Shown one piece after another: positions 12,700-25,199 of a stretch of DNA of 64,000 nucleotides. The DNA lies in NCBI GenBank assembly GCA_022829145.1, contig CM040745.1, positions 33,758,406 to 33,822,405 of the forward strand, given 5' to 3'. Within the stretch, counting starts at the first letter, position 1. Each line of letters opens with the position of its first letter. The notes below the pieces were generated by a model, which saw only the letters and a list, made by a program, of their open reading frames with translations, had not been told where the DNA came from and did not search any database. The position numbers and the translations under genes are program-made. The stretch is from Albula goreensis (lineage: Eukaryota; Chordata; Actinopteri; Albuliformes; Albulidae).

Positions 12700-15600
12700 A
12701 TTCCAGACTGACCATAGGAATTCCGGGATGGGTGACGACACTAATTGGGATGGTTTTGGCAGGACCCTCAAGGACCAGCATGCTGAACGTCAGTGAAATT
12801 TTTCAGTGGGCAGAAGCACATTCTACTGAACCTTTTCTCCAACCATTACTGAGAAGGGCAATTCAAAACAGGTTATCATTTAATTACAAAGTTCAACATG
12901 GGGTGAAGACAGCAGCTGAACACCCTTTTTTAATGGCATTTCTATTTCCTGCTCATCACTTGTATTAATTAATACCCATCCATTTCCAGGGGTTTTTAGT
13001 GAGGTGACACATTTCAGCATAGGCCGCTTCTAACACCTCCAGTTGAGCTCCCTCCAGGAGACCATGGCTCCATCCTGCACACCACCATCCCGTCTCATTC
13101 ACCTCGTCTCCTCAGGGAAGGTGTGCTGGGGGCTGAGGTGGAGCCAGGATGTAGGGTTGGGACAGGAAGGGGAGCGGCCTTGACAGTTGGTTGTTTGGCG
13201 ACCATAAACAAAGACTGTGCGTGAGGTGATAATTAGCTCTTGCTTAAATCTTACACCACAATACATAGACAATCCCACGCATCAAAACAAAACAAGGCAC
13301 AGGTTACCAAGTGCCAGCAAAGGTATACCATTGACACAGTCAGTTTGTGGCATTCAGAGATGTGATGCAAACATCCACCCGTCTCTAAAGGGACTGCTGC
13401 CAGCCACCAATCCCGCCAATCAAAACTCTCCCTCCCTCAACACTTTTACACTGAGGTATGTGCAACACCGTATGAAGTTAACACGGTAATATTTTACCGC
13501 TTCATGACTCATTTTCAAGCACTGTTACTCTTCAGAGGGAACATTTTTATACATGAGGAAAGAATTCTTCTTACAGTCTCTCTCCAACTTTTCTCAACAG
13601 TTTCATCAGCATGTTTATTCTGTTCATTGACATGCACACATCTAGCAGTGCAATATGACTGAATAAAAGTCCAAATAGACACTTTCTCTTCTGATAGGAC
13701 TGCTGTCTCAGGACTGGATCTCGTGTCAGGACAGCAGAAGGACTCATGTCTTCAGCTACACCTCTTAAAACTAAAAACTGAAAAGGTTTACTGGATATGT
13801 GATCCAGAACAAAGATTTTTGATTTTGACTTTACGAGATAAAAAAACATTTATGAGCCATATTCAGACTTTTAAACAACAAAAGCCTGAAGATAAAAGAA
13901 CATTTTTGTGGGAAAGTTTGTTTTGGGAGATATACTGCCAACTGTATTGATCCAAAAATCCAGTGAAAACAGCCCCAGCGCTCAGAGAGTAAGTGCACCA
14001 AGTGTATGTGTGAGAAAGAGAGAAAGACAGAGAGAGAGTTAAAGCACTGTAGAAGACAGAAAATCAGAACTCAAGATCCTCTGGGTAAGTTGCCTAAGAC
14101 ATCAGCCCAAGAAAATGTACCTCAACAGTGCAGAGAGGAATGGAATGCTCCTTGCTACTCTGGGCAAAGTGAAAAACATTCTTTTAGAACACAACCCCCA
14201 CCATCCATACGGACACCATATCCAAACAGTACAAGCCACAATGAACTATATTTCTTATTTTGGGAGTGGGACGCTTGTGATGTAGATGACGAAAGACACG
14301 AAACCCAACACGCCTTCGTACACAGACACAGGGGCTAATCAGAATAGAGACTTCTTCAGTACATCCATTACCTCCAGGTCTTGACCTTCAGGTATGAAGG
14401 GAGAGTTGACCCTTTTAGCCAGTAATACAGAGAATTAAAATGTTAAAATCAGCATCTTCCAGGAGACAAAATGAACAATCTGAGGTGGTGAGAAATAAGC
14501 TGGCCACTACATCCACTGCTGTGTGCAACCAAGTTAGAGGAGTGTATCTCTGCTGAGGTTCCTACAGTAGGGTAGCTTCCACTACATCTCTGTAAACTGC
14601 ATTTATATTCATTAAACTGCTTTTTTTAAGGGATGTGAGGTGGAGAATACAAAAAAACTGATCGCTTAGTGAAACACTGGCTCCTATAGAGGGAGTCGGG
14701 CTCGAGTCTTTAAGATGGCTTTAAAGCAGCATTTCACCGAGGCATTCATTAAAATGTTGATGGAATACACTTTAGCCAATGAAAACAAGAGTGAGCTCTC
14801 TCTCCATGAGACATCTTGTCTTACGCCCATGCAATGTTACGGAAGCACGGAAAATGCGGTTCAAGGACAACACGCACGACAACGGAAATCGCTCTGTCTG
14901 CAGGGCTTTTGTGAAAGACTATAGCGTGAGCCTTGAACAAGCTGATAACTGAAATGTTAACAACCGACTGAAGCTTTTGACTATTGTTGGATGTCGGATG
15001 GCTGGTTTATCAAATACTCAGTAGGGAATAGGTCTGTATACAAGACATGACAGTAGCTGAACATTGTAATACATCAAAATAGACCATAATCATTTCACAA
15101 AAGCCTTTCTCAGACCACATTTAGTGGACAATGTCTAGTTTTTGGCATCACATTGTAAAAAGTATATGGAAAATCTCAAAAAAGTAGAGGAAGACCGTTG
15201 TGATTCTTTTTCTTATTTCTTTTAATTTAATTTCAGTTAAAGGTATTTTAAAAAAGGATTTAAGAGGTCTAATCCTTTTCTGTTCAGGTAAAAGCAGAAC
15301 ATAAAGGGAGATTTGATTGAATTTTTATATTTTCAAAATGGATTAACGAAATGGACTACAGAAGCTCTTTCAGGAAGAGATCTGTCTGCAGAACCAGGGA
15401 GCAGAGGTGTAAATTAGCTAAAGGCAAATTTTGAACTCAGAGGAAGCATTTTTTCCCACACAGAGTTCTTAAAATGTGTTATAGTTTATCAGGACTTGCA
15501 ATTGAAGCAGAAACCATTGGGGTTTATAAAAGACAAGGCATTAAACGACTGCCCGGGAGAGGAAATGGAGAATGGCATAAAAAAAAAAAAAAAAACAGAC

Positions 15601-16650
15601 CCTCTCAGGACAAATGGAAGGGCTGGCAAGTATGCTAGCAATACAATAACATGAACAACAGGATTAGAAAATTTCTTGATTATATCAGACTGTTGGTAGG
15701 GCACAATTGTTTATAGACTGGCCTGATTCCGTGCTATTTGACTGCTTCAAGCTTTGAAGTAATACCCAAAGGTTAAAAACCCAGCTTCAGAAAGTAAAAG
15801 TACACCCATGCACTAAGCCAGCTGATTCTAATCAGCACAAATGCTCAGCCATGTAGATGAACCAGTTAGAAAAATCACCTGGTTTTAATGAATGGGCAGA
15901 ACAAATACATGGTAGTACTATTACTTCCTGAAGCCGGAGTTTTCCGCCATTGTTAACTACAGTACTGAATGTCTAAAGTTTGCAAGACAGCAGGGGCCTG
16001 CTGTCACCTTGAAGTTGCTAAGACAAACACAGGAGCTTGGAGGTTGCTGACACAGCTAGGTGCTAACTGGCTGTTAGCAATTGACACCATTAGTTGTAAT
16101 CAAATACCCCAAAGTAAAAGCTGAAAGCTGAAGGTTTTGACCTGCAGAAGATAGGTCACATAGTTGACAGTGGTTCATAATAAGCAAGCCAACCAGCTAG
16201 CCAGGAAACTTACATAGCCATGTATATTTGAGGTTGACCCATGAAAGCACTTTCATGTATAAGGGCAGTAAGCCACTATTAGTTTATCATATATATGCAC
16301 AGACAGCACAAAGTACAAGTGACTCAATGGGATTTGTTTTCTGGATGGACCAAGCTTGTAATCTTTCATTTTAAAATGCAAGGACATATAATTTCCTTTC
16401 CTTTCACATGTTTTGCTATGTGGATTCCTGACCATATCCTCCTTATTTTATAAGCCACTTCTTTTTCATTCACAACAAACTAGATGGAAGACGAGATGCA
16501 ATAGCAACTTCTCCGTTGGAGAAATAATGCTACTCATTCCGTCTTTTTTAGCCATTGTTATTATTCAGTCTTTCACAGGACTTATAACTGGACTTGCCAT
16601 TTTTAAGGCAGGTTTAAAACTCTTACCATTAGAGAAGTATGCATAACGAT
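12700..16650. other. intergenic, no feature recognised
   Basis: No gene supported. A run of about 17 A lies at about 15579-15595. Confidence 0.35.
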
Positions 16651-16659
16651 TAACAGAAT

Positions 16660-16960
16660 AAAGAATGTGGGGCATGAGGTGTACCATCCAGATTTACAGG
16701 AAAATATCTCAGAGGTACACATTAAGAAATCAAGGTACAGGAATGGACCTAAAAGGGTACAAATGCTTTGTCGCTCTTGCTGTAGCCTAGCAGGGTACGA
16801 GCACTGCACCTTTGAACATTGGTACATTTGATTCTATACCTTTAAAATCAAATAAAGGTCCACAGTTATCACCTTAAGGACCATTTCCATGCCTTACAGG
16901 GTACTTTTCTGACAGATGTACCTTTGGGTACAGAAATGATACCCCCATTTCTCTGTGTGT
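16660..16960. repeat. decayed interspersed repeat rich in GGTAC words
   Basis: About ten GGTAC or GTACC words occur within 300 bp (for example AGGTACA, GGGTACAAA, TGGTACATT, TGTACCTTTGGGTACAG). This composition matches abundant fish non-autonomous DNA repeats built of short GTACCTTT units. Ends and target duplications could not be fixed. Confidence 0.4.
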
Positions 16961-17459
16961 ACTACATCACTAACATTTATATATATAAAAATATATTTAC
17001 AGCAAAAATGCAGTGCAGTGTTTTCCACTAATATATCAGTGCCATCTAGAGGCACACATCTAAAACATCTTGTAATATTCACCTATGCCCTGGTATCACA
17101 GAATGCTACATGTGTTCTCCTGAACACGGCAGTGTTGGGGACTCTACCATCAATCCAATCAGACTCCAAGTAGATACATGAGAGATGCAATGTACAGGGT
17201 ATGTACTATAGGTATCTCCCTATAATGCTAAAAGTCTGAGTTGAGTGAGGGTTCTTACTTGAATGTGATTATTCGAGCTTGAATTCAGGGCCACAGGACA
17301 CAAGTTTCTGCTGACAGGTTCCAGAGGGTGGTTTTAATCCAAACTTCATTTAGTAATGAGCCAAGTGCCTGCAGGTGAAGCTGCTCTTTGCATGGGTGTG
17401 GATGACCCTGAAGAGATTCAAGAGGAAAAAAATGTGAGATTCCAACTAAAGCCTGGTGC

Positions 17460-17487
17460 AATCAATTAATCAATCAATCAATCAATC
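17460..17487. repeat. (ATCA)n microsatellite
   Basis: About six and a half tandem AATC tetranucleotides. Confidence 0.85.
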
Positions 17488-18518
17488 ACCCTGATTTCTG
17501 ACGTTGATGAGTGTTGTCCATTTTCAGTATGAAGTCATTGTGGCACTGCCAAAACTGCAACACTTGCTTCCAGACAAGACTTTATACATTTAGGGGTTCT
17601 CTATCCAGATGACAGGGAGAGTTCAGCTGTGAAAACAGACTGAAAATGAACTTATCTTTTTTGGACTTACAGGTCCAACAGAAACACAGGTGCCCAATTT
17701 TGCAGCAATCAACCGAACCTCTAAGTAATCATCTAAAGGAAGCGTGAGTCAGCTGGACAGACCCATATGTGTCTTTGAAGCAGCTAAAGGCTGCCCTGTC
17801 TTGTGAGCCAGCTCAAAGCCTTTTAAGTTGACCATTGATGTCTTTGATGTGGCCGCAGGAGATGCTTAAAGCAGGCTGCCCCCAGGATAGGCTAAAACTG
17901 GATCCACATTACTCAGAGAACCATCACAATGTATAGCCTGTTCAGTCCAGAAAAAGGCATGTTTTTCCCCACTAATTAACATTTTGATAATTCTGGCTGC
18001 ATACAAGACACGTGTTTTGACGTTACGTTGCAGGCGTTAATATGCACCCAAACGATCAGCAGCCTAACTTGGACATTTTTGGTGCAGAATGGGCATTGAC
18101 CTTGGACATATACTGAAATTAGCTTATTGTGAATATGGCCTCTGTTTCTACAACGTCTCCACGGTGATCATACGGCTCCACTTTTTGCAGAGGATTGCAA
18201 AAATAAAACAGACTATTTTAGAGTAATGTAACTGGACCATTCAATTTTGTGCTAGGACAAGTTGCAACACATAAGAATTTTGATTAAAAAAATGCAAAAG
18301 ATCAGTGTCAAGACTAGAAGCTATTATTTCAGAAACTTACCAAATGCACACATTGATACTAAAGGATATTGGACATTTAATCCACAGGCAACACAGAATT
18401 CCAAAAGTGCAATGTGTACAACTAATTTTCAAAAACTTGATTTCAGTCTGTGACACTCTGAAGGACATGCTGTACCATAATTGTTGTTTCTAGTACATTT
18501 ATCTACTTCTCTTTTTTC

Positions 18519-18650
18519 AGCCAAACTGTTTAGCTCCCCCAACACAGTAAACGTCTTCCACTGACTCAGGAGAAGGCAGCCATCAAAGTGTGACTCCTCC
18601 AATTTGCATAACAACATGTATATTCTTGCCACACAGTTACATGTTGCCTC
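18519..18650. repeat. dispersed repeat, copy 2
   Basis: The partner of 11638-11760: same orientation, about 6.9 kb away, strongly diverged but with the CTGACTCAGGAG core intact. Confidence 0.5.
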
Positions 18651-19294
18651 TTTCACTGGAGGTTGACAAATGGCATTTATATTTTTTTTTTCTGCATGGT
18701 GTTCGGAATAAGCCCTGAACAATTTCAGTTTTCTCACTTACAAACTGCTGTTATGATCACCAAAATTTTGATAAAAAAACTTCAGTAATCATCTGATCCA
18801 TTTATTTCATCATCTATAAAATTTAAATTGATAGATGATGAAAGAAACCATACACACAACTACTATTTTTATTCTTTTTATATTGTGTCTCTTGGTGGAA
18901 CCATTTTGAGCATATCCAACAAAACAGAATAATTCTCGTTCATGATGCAACAAGTAGATTTCAAACAGAAATCACTTTTCCAAAATCCATTTCATAACAT
19001 CTGTGAACAGTAGTGTTGTCATGGTTACTGATTTGATGAAAAGGTCTGCATTCTTGCTGTTTGCTTAACGGCAAAAATACAGACATTTTCACCTGAAAGA
19101 GGCTGGCACATAATACAAAACCCCTAGGTTGTAAACGTTTCCATGAATTCCTGCAGTGTAGACCCTTTCAGTGAGCTGAAATACTGTGCAATGAATTTTT
19201 TGAACACTGGATATTGTTTTCCATGTACTACCTTTTTTTCAAAGCAGCAGACGGGTTTCTGAAAATTAGGTCTAAGGTGAAGTGGTTCTCCTTT

Positions 19295-19298
<4 letters not shown>

Positions 19299-19326
<28 letters not shown>
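19299..19326 (+). repeat. poly(A) tract
   Basis: Twenty-eight consecutive A. No retroposon body was recognised beside it. Confidence 0.85.
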
Positions 19327-19328
<2 letters not shown>

Positions 19329-21216
19329 AGACAGAAACATTTTCAGGGATTTTGAAAACCCTCAGATAGATGGATTTAGTTCAGAGACACATCTCTTTAG
19401 TTCCTCATGCCCTACAGTCAAAAATTCCTGACCATGGCAATATCGACGAGGGAGTGATTCTTGGCTATAGCACTGCCAGTGAAAGGAAGGGTTCAGACTA
19501 AAATGTGTCCTTACCTCTGTTCTACAGTGTAACACCTGCACATCTCAGCTTTAGGACTGCACAGTACTAATATACTAATACACAACAGAGGACATACAGC
19601 AGTTGTGACTGAGTGGAAAGGGTGCATGCCTACAAACACGACTGGGTATTTCAAACCAGGAGAAAACGGAAAAACAAATATAGCATAGAATACTGCTTTG
19701 AATGTAACTGATAAAAAATAAATAGGTCTACCTCGTTTTGGGCCACTGTGTGGATTGGCTCATATTATACATATTCACCTCCCCTAAGGTATGATCGGTT
19801 CCTATAGGTATATTCCCATTGATGTTAAGAGTTTTTAATGCTGTAACACTGCAGGTAATAGAAGTTATAGAAATGTAACTGGAAATGTAATCCCAGGCAG
19901 AATTTATCAGAAAACGACTTTTTAAATACAGCTTTATTAAAGTATAGCTATCACACATTGGCCAAGATTTCAGATCATTCCATTCAGGCTATGGTCTCAG
20001 TTTTACTTTGGGAAAAATCCTCCGGTTTTAATTTTTATACCGACATTTATGCAGTTTAAAACTCTTAAAATGCAGCCTTTGTTTTCATCCTCATTCCTTC
20101 TTTTTAACACAGATTTTTAATTTCAGCAATCACATTCTTGTCTTGTTTTAATTGCATATCTACACCATAAGATATTAATTATGCAACAAATTCTTTTGGC
20201 TCCCATATTTCCCTGAAGCACATATTCACAAAGAAATTATAAAAATGATCATCATAATTTTCTGTCAATTCATTGCTCAACCATAAAAAACTCATTGCAG
20301 CTGCACATATTTGTATCACACTATATATGGTAGAATGGATTATGTGCATGGTAATGTGAATGAGATTGCAAAATTTATCAGCTGTTTAGGAAACTCTAAC
20401 TTACAAATCACTAGGGAAATGCATGAATTAATAATGGCTAAACAAAAAAAGCATAAACTGCCACAAGAGACCATCGAGATGATGAGGGCTGAATGTTAAT
20501 TACCCAAAATAATTCAGCTTGCACATGTCCCATTTTAAAGGTACATTTTCTTTTCATTGCGATTGATTTCCTATGCCAACAAATCTCCACACTAGCAATA
20601 ACAATTTATGAATACAAGACGTGAATTCAGGATATTTTAATGTATTGTCAATGGCAGTATACGTGAGGTAGACAAAATAATGGAAATGCAATGAGCCTGC
20701 AAGACCTGGACAAACCCCAGGAGCGCCACCCATCATAAAAATCATAATTTATTTTTATGTTTTCATAAGCAACAGCATCTTGTTGCCAGGCAGAGTGAGG
20801 TAGATGGTGAAGGAGGCAGAAAGAACCCAAGGGTTACAGTCGGACTTCATGGAGAACATGGAGCGCTATTTGAAAGGGTTGCTAGAGGAACGCCCTCAAA
20901 AGAGCCAACAGGCAAACTGAAACACTATCGGCATCATTGTATGAATCCCTGCAGCATCTGAAACAAAATCTCATAACTACCATATCGAATAATGTGTATA
21001 TGAGAGTGCGTGTGTGCGTACACGAATATGGATGACAGTGGATGGTTGTGCCTTTGCAGTGTGTGTAATGTCTGTACATGAGCGTGTACATAATGTCTGT
21101 AACATCTATAAGAGAGTGCATGTGTGTGGATGTGCATGGACTTATGGATGTGTGTGTGTACATGTGGATAAATATGTGTGAATAATACTTTGGTATATTT
21201 CATAACAATGAAGTCA

Positions 21217-22424
21217 GCAGCACTTTACGAATTGGTAATAAAAGGGTAATATTTATGTAATTTAGAGGAAATTACTTATTAATTTTAGTTAACTGTAGTC
21301 ATTTGTAGAAGTTACTCATGTAGTTTCCCCCGGTCCTCTCCTTATATCCCAACTAAGCCCATGATCTGTTACCTGGAAACAGATTTCTGTTGTTTATACA
21401 TAATAACATGGAATCAGGGTGGACAATGCAGCGTCACCTGTTTCTCAAGTTATATTGTTGTGAAAAATGAAATCCTTTGCATTTACCAATTATGATAGAA
21501 AAAGTAATCAGAATATTACAAGAGAAATAAATGGGAAAAGTGTATTTCACTGAAAATCTAAAAAGACATAAGACAAGTCTTACCTCTAAAAGGTGGAAAA
21601 AATGGAATGCCTCCTAAATATGTGCTTTCGAAATGTTTCTAGGGGATGTAAATTGGGAAAGTGTTTTTCCCAAAAATCAAGAAAAGACATAACACTATCA
21701 TCTTACCTTCAGATAGTGTAAAAATTGGATGCCTCCTTAATTTCTGATTTTCTACCGGAAAATGACAGAAAAAATCATCATAATTTATTGCAAGAAAAGT
21801 ACAAGGGAAAAATGTATTTCACTGAAAACGACTATGGTAAAACTATAGTATTAAATCTATTAAATAAGTGGAAATTGGGAAAAAAATATAGAAAATAATG
21901 TGCATTTATTTTTTATGATAGAAAAAGTAAACAGAAATGTTTCCAAGATAAATAAATTTGGAAAGTATTTCTCACCAAAAATCAAGAAAGAACATAAGAC
22001 TATCGTCTTAACTCCAAAAAGTGGAAAATGGGATGTATGATAGAAATTCATGCATTCTGGTAGAAAATTATATGTATTTATCAATTATGATAGAAGTCAT
22101 CAGAAATGATTGCAATAATTTATGAGATGGCCACTTTTATATCATAACAAGAAATCAGGGCTAGAAAATTCAATGTTGCCTTTTCCTTTTTAATTTTCCA
22201 AAATAGAAACAAGTCATACTGCATTTTCCAGCCCTGATTTCATGTTGTTATGTAGAAATAACCATCTGTTTTTCCAGGTAAGAAACCATGGGAACTTAGG
22301 AAGGGAAACCACATCAGTAACTACTACTGGTCACTTCAAGTAACTCAGATTTATTAATAAGTAATTTCCCTGAAATTACATAGATGCTGCCCTGTTATTC
22401 ATGATCCATAATGGTAAGTGCTGC
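21217..22424. mobile_element. foldback DNA element with long terminal inverted repeats (MITE-like)
   Basis: The left end GCAGCACTTTAC (21217) is matched in reverse by GTAAGTGCTGC (22414-22424). Inward, the arms stay complementary for about 235 bp (about 21217-21455 against 22205-22424). They pass through TATGTAATTT, GAAATTACTTATTAAT, AGTTACT, GTTTCCC, ACCTGG and AATCAGGG. The core is AT-rich with tandem repeats and no transposase ORF, so it would be non-autonomous. No clear target-site duplication is visible. The superfamily is undetermined. Confidence 0.8.
21480..22125. repeat. internal tandem repeats of the foldback element
   Basis: Four to five diverged units of roughly 130-170 bp begin near 21491, 21620, 21757, 21914 and 22085. 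Each carries some of GATAGAAAAAGTAATCAGAA, AAATTGGGAAAGTG, TATTTCACTGAAAATC, AGAAAGACATAAGACTAT-like and GTCTTACCTC-AAAAGGTGGAA words. Confidence 0.65.
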
Positions 22425-22429
22425 CATCT

Positions 22430-24590
22430 CTATTTCTCTCTTGTTCTGTCGTTGGCTCCTCCCAATCTCAGAGCCCTTCAGCATCGCTCCCTGCTGTTTT
22501 CAGCCTGTGCTTCTTCTCTCTCCTCTTTTATGAAGTCACTGCTACCAATTTGGTCAAGTTCCATGGGCGGTTCCTCCTAACAAACCAGAAAAGGTGCAGT
22601 CAGGTAAACTTCTGTAAACTCACTATGGGGTGGGGAGGGGGGCAGCACTCTCCCGCTGCATCTCCAAGATCAGTGGATCCCACATTGACCTCCAGTGAGA
22701 GTTTTCCCTTTCAGCATGTCACCTCCCACTGAATGACGAGGCCATAAACACTCTGGGAGGGCCAGGAAGGAAACCAAAAATGACTCTTTATCAGGACCAG
22801 GGTGAGACACAGACCAAAGTCCAGAGAATCTGTAAATCGGACACAAAAGTATACGTTCAGAGAGCACAGCTCAAACACTTAGACACGGCACTCATTAGAG
22901 TGTGTTCTGCCAGCATGTGTGGCTTTTATGACTTTCCTCTGTTTTCTGTGATAAGAGAACAAGATGTTGCTTTTCTTGAGGCAAATCCTATGCATCCTCA
23001 GTCGCCTTCGAACACATCAAGCCTGACTGACAACATCTCTGACTACAAAGGGACTGGTAACGCTAAACCAATGTTTTGAATGGTTAAACTGTTCTTTTAT
23101 ATGTTAATGGATTAAAACTGCTGTCTGTTGCAAGAGAGCTGAAAGGTAGGTGCAAATCATTAACTGAAAGCCTATTCCTCAGCTTTCATCCTTGATTGGA
23201 GCTGGACAATCACAACTCATTAGCATTTTTCACAATATATAAGAAAATGTTTAATGTGTGAATGAATTGCTTGAAATATTTAATGAATATAACATTTATA
23301 GAAAGTACCTGCTAAATGTGTAAAATAATAATCAAGAATGCATGACATATTTAATAAAATGTTTGAAATACAGATTTATTTATTTTACGAGTAAATCTAT
23401 GAAGGGTTTACTAAATGTTTAAAAACCAGTTAATAATAAAATATGGCTGAAATATTTATTTTTTCTTGCGTATATAATTTTTGGATGGCATTTTAATATT
23501 TAGAACAGCCATTTCAAGCCTCTTGCGTATGAGAAGGAGAGAAGATTTTTGGATTACATGTGGAAATAAAAATGTTTTTTCTGTTATCTGTGGAGGAAGA
23601 TTGATGTTAAATCTATTATTTTCTACGTCACAAAGCCTAGTGAAGAAAAAAAAAAAAACTTGGAATAAGATTTCAGCAGAGATTAAATAGATAACTCCAA
23701 AGAACAAGCTCCAAGGCAATTATTAATTCAAACTACAGTCCAAATCTCAGTTGGAATGCATCTTATTTGCCACAGAAAGCTGTTGTGGATGTGCACAGTT
23801 CACATCGTGCCAAGGAAATCAAAGGCTTGCCAGTTGCGAGGTATAGAGACCATTTATTCACAGACATCACACCTGTATACAATATAAACTTATTCTGTAT
23901 GCTTGGAATCCATTGATAGAGGTTTTAAAGGTTTTAAAGTCTTGCTATGTTCCTCTCCCAGCTTTGGATTGTGTGATTTATCTACCCTCGACAATTGGCT
24001 TTCTTTCTAAGCCTGTTTGAGAAGCAGATCCACCTCCATTACACCGGGCCTCTGTGGCTGCCATGACAACTTCAAAAAGAAGCAACAAACATAAATTCAG
24101 GCACAACGGGCCGTGTGACGAATCCTCACTGCCTGCCTGAGTAACGAGGCTCTCCCTTCCCTCCCCAAGACCCCTAAAACACTGTGCCTCTCATAACCAG
24201 GCCCGTAAGTCTCCACCTTTCCCAACCCCATGCTGAGATATTCCCACCCCTCCCACTAAGATCTGTCACTGAGGATTAAGGTTTCATGGTGGCTTCAACC
24301 AGGAAGGAGAGATTTCAGTGCAAATTTTGCCAGCTCAAGTTATTTTTTACTGGTATATGTTCTGCAAGCAATCGCTAAAACAGCACCTGTGGGGAGGGTC
24401 CTGCTAAGGCACTGGCTTCATGACATCAAGACAGTCTCCAGGAGTCCAGCAAAATGGTGCACTGAAAAAAAAGTACGCACAAGAAATGCTTGTGTGGGTA
24501 ACCTTTTATATCAGACAATAGGATATTCTCTATCTGTGATGGAGGGGACTGAATAATGAAGGAAACAGACATACTTCATAACGCAATCTT
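22430..24590. other. intergenic, no feature recognised
   Basis: No gene supported; short ORFs lack resemblance to known families. Confidence 0.35.
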
Positions 24591-24604
24591 TTGTTACATA
24601 AACA

Positions 24605-24760
24605 CAATCATTCAGCTGACGCTTTTACCCAAAGAAATGTACGGTTGATCAGGCTTAAGCAGGTGCCAGTCCCCCTGAGAAGCTCTGAAGCTAAATTGGG
24701 TCTTGACCCACCAATTTTCCAGGTGCCAGTCAAGCACTTTAACCACCAGGCTATAGGCTA
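24605..24760 (-). mobile_element. tRNA-derived SINE, reverse orientation
   Basis: On the minus strand it has an A-box-like TAGCCTGGTGGTTAAAGTGC (about 24733-24755), a B-box-like TGGGTCAAGACCC (about 24697-24711) and the tail GGGTAAAAGCGTCAGCTGAA (about 24611-24630). This is the same tail class as the SINE at 12510, in a shorter, diverged copy. Confidence 0.72.
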
Positions 24761-24824
24761 CCCATCACTTGTGTTTCTGAAAACTCACAGATTATGACTG
24801 GCAGCGGTTTAGACACCACCTCTG

Positions 24825-25134
24825 GGGTCTGAAGGTCTGTGCAAACCAGCTCTGTGGGGTCCTTCAGCACATCTTCAGCCCAAGCCTCCGACAGGTGAGG
24901 GTACCTGGGATGTGGAAGACTTCCTGCCTGGTCCCTGTCCCGAAAAAGAACACTCCTCAAAGACTATAGACCACTGGCCCTCACATCGCATGCGATGCAG
25001 GTCCTGGAGAGACTGTTTCAGGCCGTCCTCAAACCTGTATATCATTTTTTATTAATGGATTTTTATATCACTTACTTATTCTTGTTTGAATGCAGTAACA
25101 CTTAAATTTCCCTCCAGGGTCAATAAAATACTTG
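24825..25134 (+). mobile_element. LINE 3' fragment (CR1/Rex1-like), dead
   Basis: Translations give VCANQLCGVLQHIFSPSLRQ, then VPVPKKN (24931-24951), then DYRPLALTSHAMQVLERLF (24962-25018) in a different frame. These are reverse transcriptase blocks of CR1/Rex1-clade retrotransposons. A frameshift separates the last two, and most of the RT and everything upstream is missing. The 3' UTR ends AATTTCCCTCCAGGGTCAAT followed by AAA, and runs into tetranucleotide repeats, typical of these LINEs. Confidence 0.75.
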
Positions 25135-25193
25135 CTCTATCTATCTATCTATCTGTCCATCTATCCATCCATCCATCCATCCATCCATCCATC
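25135..25193 (+). repeat. (TCTA)n(TCCA)n microsatellite tail
   Basis: The compound tetranucleotide begins immediately at the end of the LINE fragment. It is the expected short tandem tail of the retrotransposon. Confidence 0.9.
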
Positions 25194-25199
25194 AGCTGA

